Positions 56,001 through 64,000 of a stretch of 64,000 nucleotides of DNA are shown piece by piece. A program made the translations under genes and the position numbers. Below the pieces are notes generated by a model that searched no databases, was not told where the DNA came from, and worked only from the letters and a program-made list of their open reading frames with translations. Origin of the DNA: Caenorhabditis remanei (taxonomy: Eukaryota > Nematoda > Chromadorea > Rhabditida > Rhabditidae); the NCBI RefSeq assembly GCF_010183535.1, contig NC_071331.1, forward strand, positions 16,740,001 to 16,804,000, read 5' to 3'. Positions within the stretch are counted from its first letter, which is position 1; every line of letters begins with the position of its first letter.

Positions 56001-59000
56001 TTCTCAGTTACATTCGTGGGAACATTACGCAAAAAAGAGAAAAAATGACAATGATGGGAACAAAAATCTATCCAGGAAATATTTTCTGCAGTTGACTCAG
56101 TCATAACTGACAAAAACAGAGAAAAGGAAAAAGGAGAAGAGATATTCAAAGGATTGTCAATCATTCGAAAAGAGAATAGAACACATTAACTCTGAGGACA
56201 GAATGTGGGAAAAAGGAAGTTTTATTTTAAGAGTTTTGATGGGCGATTGTGTCATCTGTCACCTCAATGATCTTCAGACTCAAAGGGAAAAGAAGAGAGA
56301 AACTACGTCCAGACAGACTAGCAACTTGATGTATTTAGAAATGTGTTCGTACTTTCTGCAACTTTTCAAGTTGATCGAATTTTGACGTCAATAGCAAAAA
56401 AGTTTAGTTTTGAAACAGAGATTGAGTAGAGATAAGAGAGAAATCAGAACTAAAAGTAAATTAATAATAAAAGTCAGGTCAGACATTTGAAGGATTGGTT
56501 TTCTTTTTTTTTGTTCAGTAACCAGGTTAGGTCACTTTAAATTTTCTGTTTCAGAACAAACTGGTTACTGGAGAATTCACAAACAAACGGGGTTTGCTGT
56601 TTCTTTTCAGTTATACTTGAAAACTGTTTTTAAACAAATCTGCAAATACCATCTTTTAGGTTAAACTGAATATTTTAAATTCACTGTCAATCCCTTTTAA
56701 AATACCGAGTTCTTTTAGACAGGTTTTTTTGGAGCAACTCTTAAAAACAACGTTTTCTGACTTTTCCATCTCATGAATTTCCTTAATTCCGAAATAAATT
56801 GACACTTTCGTAACTTACGCTACGGGAAAAAATAATCTTATTTTTAAAAATGTAGAAAAGAGATTGTAGAAACTGAAAATTTAGGAAGAACTCGCTCAGA
56901 AATAGAGATAATTTCTACACTTTTCAAAAAATAAAATTTATGGAACAAATCAACTTCTAACCTCTAAATACAACGTCAAAATACTCACGAGTAGCTTGTT
57001 TTGATAGACATTTAAACCGTGAAACTTGATGGTTTAAAACTCTAATTCATCAGTTTAAGAGTGTGTTTTACAACCTTCAGATTGATAACAATCTCTGTTT
57101 GTTTTCTGATTTCCTTGTCTCCAAAAAACAGTTTTACTCACCTCAACGGTAGGCATTTGTCGTTTGGCAATTGCAGCCGCAATGGCTTTTCCTATTGAGA
57201 AACGGTCCCTCATATCTGAAATTTGGATGAGTTCAGATGTCTATTTAGGAAGAGCTGGGTGACCAGAAGACGGGAATATACGGAGTAAACAGAAAGTATT
57301 AAAATGGAGATAATTCAATTTGTTCTAGTGGAGCAGATCTAGATGCAGAAAATAGAAAAAATGAAAAGGGAAGAGAGGAATCTGTGGAAACAATGCAAAA
57401 GGATGACGGACGGAAACAAAGTTGTTCGTGCTTGAAAAATCAAGAAAAAAAATAACGAAGAAGAAAAGGGGATGAGGACGGGAAGAAAAGGAAAATAGAT
57501 CAAACACGTGCAAAAGGGAATGAAAGACAAGAGAAATGACGATAGAATCTGGATGAATAACTAGATTTTAAAAAGTGAGAATTGTAGAAAATGAACATGG
57601 AGAGAGAAAAGTTCGAACGGAAATTGGGAACGGCGGTTCGTTCAGAGACTTCTGCAGATATTATCAATAGGGATGAGTGAGCTTATGGTCTGAAAACGCA
57701 AAAATAGAGAAAAGGAGATCCAGGATTAGAAGAGTAAAGAAGGAGGGTATCCTAAAGAAATTTGATGAAGCATGAAGTTCATCAACTCTGCATAATGAGA
57801 GAAAGATGGATAGACGATTTTTTTATTTCTTTTAGAAAATAAGAGTTAGGAGTGTAATCAGCTTACAAATTCATGCAAACACTGACGGAGATTTCAATGC
57901 TGTAAAATCTGAAAACAGTTTATTTGTTCAGGACATCTGGAACTTTGCCGTTTCATGGAATTCAAATCAGACTGATTGAATGGATTTCTTATCAATTGCG
58001 AAAAGAATTTTCAAGAAAAACAGACAAGATCTTTATCCAGGAATCATTTCACCTCGATTAAACTTTTCAATTGAATTTCAGAACGAATAGTCCAAGATTC
58101 CATGCAATGAACTTATTTTTGTGAAGTGTCTCAGCAGTTGACGTAGAAAAATTTCTTGTCAAAAACAGAAAACGAACACTTTTTTCTAAACAAATTTGCT
58201 AATGAATGAGAACCAGATAAAAAGGAAAGAAAAAAGAAGAAAATAAACGAATAGACAGCAGAAAAGGTCCGTCGGGTTGACTGAAAGGCAGCGAAAGAGG
58301 AAGTGGAAAATGCTGCAAACCATTTGAAATGGTTCAGTCTCAGAGGGTGGAATTTTTTTTTTGAAGCAAATAGCAACGAAAAATGACTTAAAAATGACCG
58401 GAAAGACAATCAACTCTTTACTTCTCTCTCTCAGTCAGGAAGACGTGTTTCCTAGATTTTTTGGTGAAAGATGCCTTTTTGAAAAGGACGAACAAGCAGC
58501 TAGTAAACAGACTCTACGAATATTTAGGTTGGAAAAGGAAGGAATGTTTGAAAACTTTTAGTTTTCCTGAAATTTTGACCTGTTTTCAGACTCTGATAGG
58601 AAAATGTACCCGGAAATGTGTTAGCAGCATATACGTAGACGAATCGACCTGAATCTTTTGAAAAAAAAGTTCTGAATTCTCTTAGATGAATACTGTGAAG
58701 CAGGTGATAAGTCTGAACTTCGAAAAGTTCACTCTAGATGATCAAGAATTGAAAATCAGAAAAAAACTGAATTTTGAATTTTCAAATACTCGTGTCTTCT
58801 CTTTTTCCAGCCCACGATCCCTGAAAATTTTCCAAGTTTGCCGGAAAAAATATGTCACAAAAGAAGGGTTGGCTAGTTCTAGAACATGTTTTTTTTTATC
58901 TTCTCTGCCAGCATTTTCTATATGAATTCTAGATTCAAAAGCGACTTAACTTATGTTGAAACTATCCAAAAAGAACTGAAAAAGGCACGTATTTAAAACT

Positions 59001-62000
59001 TCACTTGACAACTTAAGTTGAGTGTTCTGAGCAATGTTCTTCTTTTTTCTTCTTCTTCTTTTTTCTACACGAAAATTGGAGTTTAAACTCCAGAAAATGT
59101 TGCGAAAAGTGTCAGTTCTTTTTTCTTTTTTCCAAAATAGATTCACTCCCATTTTCGAGTTTTTCAATAACTTTTCTCCCCGAGGGAACACTTTTTCTTC
59201 CAGTTTTCGTGGGAAAGGTCATTACTCTCTTTTTCAGCTCGTCTAAGAGTTTGTTTTAAAAAAAAGGGAAGTGTTATAGACTGGATATGTGTTATTGAGT
59301 ATTAAGGCGGAATGAAAATAGAAATGGAAAGAAAAGGAATGAATTGAATGAAAAGAAGAAAAAATTAAATAGAAAATGAAAATAAACGGCAACAAAATAA
59401 ACTGACAAATGATGTGACATGAACAGGTGCTCTTACTCCCACAAACACTTCTATCTTTATCACAAACAGGTGGGATCACGTACAAAGTTGAAGATTTGGT
59501 ACTTTATGAGCAAATTTAGGAAATGAGAATAGTCAGAAAAGTTCAATATCAGACATGATTGGGAGCAGATTCAGTAAACACTTATGAAGAAAGTTTCAGA
59601 TTTTCAAAACTAACAACACGAAATGATAAATTTTGGGACGTGCAGGCAGTTGGTCAGATGGGTGAAGAATTCAGAACAAGTATAGAGCAACGTCAAAGAG
59701 CTCCTTTAACTGCTCAGGAACAGCGCGTACACAGAAGTTACCAACTACAAAACTGGATACCTAGACTTGTTCTGCAAACTAATAGAATCTATCGAAAAAT
59801 CCGTGAAAGTTTGGCACACTCTTCAAGTTTTTCGAAATAGAAATCAGAAGAAACCTACTTTCTGAAATTGCTCTGTAAAGACTGATGACTTCATAACACT
59901 TCCTTAAAAGCTGAGAGAGTAAATGAAGACTTTCAAAAAACCAAAGTCTCAGAGAGAATGGAATAGTGAATACTGATAATAGAACCTACCAACACCGTCA
60001 TACCTATCGCACTTCACAGATTCAGTCGTCTAGCAAGAAAACGAATACAAAGAAAAACGATGTGTCATAAGTTTAGTTTCCAGAATTTGAAATTTCATTC
60101 ATGAAAAGAAAAAAGAAAACTACCACATGATGTGTTGATAATAATCGACGATCGGTCGACACCTTCAGTTTTCTTTTGTTCCGGAAAAATAGAATTTAAA
60201 ATCTTTTCAGAAAAAAGATATGAGTGACAGACTTATCAGAAAGACCGCCTGGATTGTGTGGTGAGGTGTCAAAAAATGACATCCGGATAAGCAACTGCTT
60301 GAAGTGGAATAGAAGAAACAAAAAAAGAACCAATCTCTTGTTTCAATCCCTCAACTCGATTTCCTTTCATCCGTCTTCTTTCTTTTTTCGTATCTTTTTG
60401 GATCTGCCCTAGGGCGTTCTTTTAGAAAAGAACTCTTTTGAAAAGGAAAAATGAACTTACTTAAAGAGAATCCGAAAATTTAATAGGACTCTCTCTTTTG
60501 TGTGCAGAAGAGGAAGTGGAGTGTTTTCGGATTTGGGGAAAGAAAAACAAGAATTATGAAATAAAAGACTGTTTTGAGGGTAGGAGAAAGAAGAGCTTTG
60601 TGATTGAGGGACCGAAAAGAAATTAGATTGATTCGTCATTTTGACCTTATTTTGTTTGAAAAATGGGTCTGGATCTCCATAAAGTTTCGGTAGAATTCAC
60701 TGGGAATTTTCAGAAAATATCAACCACTATTAAACGTCTTGACCTCAAATAAATAGGAACTCTCGTCTCTCATTTTAAGGTCAACCAGGATTTGAATGTA
60801 ATTTTCAGAACTCAGATTTCCAGACATATTCTTCTTCTGAAAATCAAAACTTACAGACGACTAGCCACTGTTCTACGATTTCAAATCAAACGTGGCTCTT
60901 CGAGTAAAAAAATAATTTACTATTTTCAGTTTTTCTCATAGTACAAATCGGAAAGCAATTTTCTCGTCACACAGATCTGAAATTCAGGATTCTTCTGAGA
61001 TCAAAATGAGCAAAATACATAAGGGAAGAGGTTGATTCATTTGATTCACTAATGTAAAAGGAAATGATGAAAATTTGTCTTTTTTGGTTACATCCTCATC
61101 TGAAATAGGATCAGAGATGGTGACATTCTTCTCATTTTAAATTCGAAAAGACAACTGGATCATCCCGTCATACTGTACATCAAAATAGGATTTGTGGGTT
61201 GAATACCTGATTAGCATTCGGAAATGAGCAGAGAGAATCACGCTAGAAGAATACAAAATTGGGAAAGTGCAATGAAAAAAAGAGAAAAAATAAAAGTACG
61301 AAAATTGAAGAAATCGAAAGAAAAACAATCAGAAATGGAACAAAAAGAGGGTAAAAAGCAGTGTTCGAAGAGCAGAAAATAGGAAATCTTGGAGATGTTT
61401 TAATGAGATAAAATTGGAAAATAAAGGAGAAGAAGGACAGGAAAATGAGAAAAAGAACAAGGTTGAGGATGAGCAAGTTGAAGAAAAATAGATTAAAGTA
61501 CTCTTCAAAGAACAATGTTCTGGATTTCGAAGCAAATGGGGAGATTTACAGTTAAAAGTGAAAGAAATTTTGGATTCTTTATATTTTTAGTTTTACTTTC
61601 AAACGCATTGCTATTCAAACTGGTCCAAAACAAAAACAAAATATGCTGTGGTTTATTCAATTTTTGAAAAAGAATAACAAAGTTTCTTTGCTATTTTGGA
61701 TTATGATTCATAGTATTTGTGGAAGTTTTCCAAGTTTTTTTAAACAAAATGAGCTCAGAAAGCTGGAAATTGTAGAAGAAATGTCGATTGTACCTTTTCG
61801 AAATGCTTGGTTTCGAGATGTTTGCAATTTCAGAATGTTTCAGAATCTCATTGATCCTGAAAAAAGGGCGGAGTGAAGATAATGGAAAGGGTGTGATAGG
61901 TATCTCAAAGAGACCGCCTTGACTTTTGACTTTTGAAATTCAGATTTATGGGGTTCCGATGGCAACCAATATAAGGAAACAACCTACGTAGGTAAAAATA

Positions 62001-63838
62001 AGGAAGAAGAAGAACAAGATCAGAAAAAAACTTCCGATTGTGTACAGACGCGGGATGACTTTTGTAAGTCTGCTCCAACAAAATGATTTTAAAATTTGAA
62101 GTTGTCAGTTCGAGCTTCGCTCAGAACGTGATCATTGAAAAATAGTCCATTGAAAAATTCTCTGTCATGCTGTGAGAAAAAATATGACAGAATCAGTAAT
62201 TTCAATAATTCTATCAGTAATCGAATCCCGTTTTATGGGATAACCGAATTCATACCAATTTGAAAATCCCCGAGTATTCAAACCCTTTGTTCTTGGCTCA
62301 AAAAAAAGAAGACGAAAAATGTGACTGAACCCACGACTACTATTTTTAGGTCATCCTGCATAGATCATCAAAATGCAAATTTTCCGACTTTTGACCGGTT
62401 GGCAATACATTTTCTCTGTTGGAATTGTTCAACAAATGAATCAAAAATCAGAGACACCAGTGTTTTTCATGAATTCTTTAAAAACAAAAGTTACAAGAGA
62501 AATAATAAAAAATGTTCAACGTGCAACTAACTAATTCTATCATCAAATCTATCTCAATGATTCAGAAGAAGCCACGTCAGTGAGAAATCATTGAAGCGAA
62601 AAAAGAATATGCCGCCGAAAGAACATCTGTAGACCACACGACTCTCCGTTTCGTCAGAACTTCTTTTTTTCATTCGAGAATAAAAAAACGAAAGAGAGGA
62701 GGCACCAATAATTAATCTCGAAATCTTTCTGATCCTTTTAATTTAAAAACACTGAAGATTTATTTATATTTTTGCAAATTCTGGAAAACAAAAAAACAAA
62801 AATAACTGAAGTGGTCTGGAAGATTCTAAAATAGCCTGTCGAGAAATTAGTTCCTTTTTGAATATCTGTGCGTCAAAAGCAAAAAGAAACAATTTTGGAC
62901 AAAGTACTGAACTGAAGACACGAAAAAACGAGGGTGAGAATCGAATTTCCATAAATTATTCTTTGATTCACACATTCTTTAAGACGTGTTGGGTTGGCAG
63001 AGGAAGTTTTAGAGACAAGAAAAAATGAAGTGACCGTGGAAAAATTAATTGAAAATGGAATAGTAAGTAGGTGGAGATTGGATTTGTTAATTATAATTAA
63101 AGAATGAAAAAATCATCGAAACGAATCAGAATGGTACTTACTGAACTTTTGAAATTTCTGAATTCGAGATCACCCAGTGAAGACACTTGAAGAAAGTAAT
63201 GTCAAAGAACAGAGGTAGAAAAATTGAAAAATGGAAAAGAGTGAACCTATGGGTATCACAAAGAAACCGACTTGATTTTTGACTACCAAAATTCAGATTT
63301 ATGGGTTTCAGAAAACAACCAGTGTAAGGGAGAAACGTAGGTAAAAATAAGTAAGAAAGAAATAAGATAATCACTTCCTCCTGTATCATGTTTTGTGTAG
63401 AAAATATTCTGTATTACAGTATTCCAAAACTAACTGAATAGAAAAAAGCACAGTCTGTTATTTAGAAAACTGAGAAAAACGTTTTAAAATAAAATGAGAG
63501 AGAAGAATTATGATGTTCTAAGAAAGTTTTCATGACAAAAACCACACTTAAAACCTTCTCTTCTCTCTTCTAATTCATATTTCAAACATGTGTTCGTCTT
63601 GCTGTAATATGCAATTTTGATTGCCTCTTCTCCACTCGTTTTCCCTTCTGTATTTATACAAATCCGCTTTGTTTGGGGGAGTGGAAAAAAACGGGGAAAA
63701 TTCTTTCGTAACGGAGCAAAAATAGAATAAGAAGATGTGGGAGAAGACAAAGATTCAAGACAACGTGATCCCGTGACTGAACTCATTAATTTGATTGCTC
63801 ACTTCACCATCTGAGGAAGTGAATAATTGCAGGTTCCA
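50045..63838 (-). CDS. 3' part of a large intron-rich gene, family unidentified (5' end outside window)
   Basis: A chain of minus-strand exon candidates has good GT/AG signals and compatible phases: 63838-63803 (WNLQLFTSSDGE), 60029-59990 (TTESVKCDRYDGV), 57215-57142 (MRDRFSIGKAIAAAIAKRQ...), 54908-54862 (VENIFNRCKTVECVY), 50807-50754 (MHRVSKSTKKPLDIVTK), 50508-50438 (ASTTKFSDFLGKSKREGGYY...) and a last exon 50131-50045 ending PPPLLINKAD before TAG. The first four connect exactly in phase, as do the last three. Between 54862 and 50807 at least one exon is missing from the model because the phases (2 out, 1 in) do not meet. The inferred peptide is charged and soluble-looking, with no recognised domain. 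The surrounding 1-4 kb introns are AT-rich. Individual exons could be wrong; the chain as a whole is better supported than any single one. Confidence 0.5.
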
Positions 63839-64000
63839 CTGAAAATTGGTGAAAAAGAAAGAAAAAAGAAATGTATAGTAAAGGGAAAAAATTCTGAAAT
63901 TCATGGATTACTTCCAGACAAATAATTGCCGGAAATCAGATTGACGCATTCAAGAATTGGAAGAATGAATGGAAAATAAAAAGAACAGAGAAAAATATTA

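Noticed and set aside
57867..57908. Exon-like FYSIEISVSVCMN segment on the minus strand
   Set aside because: Its only open phase does not connect to the neighbouring exons of the chain.
59559..59840. 93-codon + strand frame
   Set aside because: Lies in the intron of the minus-strand model, no leader acceptor or domain; could be chance in AT-rich DNA.
63142..63157. 16-nt microexon candidate (minus strand)
   Set aside because: Splice signals and phase fit, but the 40-nt exon at 59990-60029 fits the same phases with better signals and a more protein-like sequence; the two are mutually exclusive.
1..64000. CRISPR arrays, bacterial operons, Shine-Dalgarno sites, rho-independent terminators
   Set aside because: None seen; the sequence is eukaryotic throughout.

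Overview
The window looks like genomic DNA of a Caenorhabditis nematode. Most introns are 43-60 bp and end in TTTTCAG. Several start codons lie just behind a bare splice acceptor, as expected for trans-spliced leaders. Several families are typical of nematodes: a receptor guanylyl cyclase, ShKT-domain secreted proteins, an FMRFamide-receptor-like GPCR and Cys-rich secreted peptides. From unverified memory, an EBP1 homologue next to such Cys-rich genes recalls the C. elegans W08E12 region. The species and chromosome cannot be fixed from the sequence.

Layout. 1-4,888: a STAND-type P-loop ATPase (+, 5' end outside the window) with a Gly/Tyr-rich secreted gene nested on the opposite strand in its largest intron, then a convergent gene that fuses a RING finger to a degenerate Ras-like domain. 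4.9-10.0 kb: no supported gene. 10.0-17.2 kb: a receptor guanylyl cyclase (-), divergent from a small unknown gene (+), then an EBP1/PA2G4 homologue (+). 18.3-25 kb: a cluster of five secreted Cys/Pro/Gly-rich genes; a sixth paralogue lies at 44.8 kb. They share a terminal exon that starts with a (F/Y)SCC motif, and five of them share an upstream CTCCGCC...TGATAA/TGATTA module. A 943-bp palindromic element containing tRNA-like sequences sits inside the cluster.

27-40.7 kb: an ATF4/ATF5-type bZIP gene whose leader carries two ESRE-like motifs and a start-stop uORF. Its first intron is 12.3 kb because it holds a palindromic transposon (27,826-28,911, 5-bp target duplication) and, 75 bp further on, an LTR retrotransposon in opposite orientation (28,987-39,821) with apparently identical 557-bp LTRs and open reading frames. 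The retroelement is the most unusual object in the window. Its first ORF reads gag, then an envelope-like membrane glycoprotein, then protease in one uninterrupted frame, upstream of pol; an unidentified third ORF follows pol.

40.9-44.2 kb: a third element with TTAA-bounded ~300-bp inverted repeats. It carries an intact bZIP-like ORF and has itself been invaded by a TA-flanked palindrome. 44.8-48.6 kb: the sixth Cys-rich gene, a three-ShKT secreted protein and a nine-exon GPCR (-). 48.6-64 kb: AT-rich DNA with strong purine bias on the + strand. A phase-compatible chain of small exons suggests the 3' part of one large minus-strand gene with multi-kilobase introns; its family was not identified.

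All exon structures were read by eye from splice consensus and reading phase. They are predictions without transcript support.
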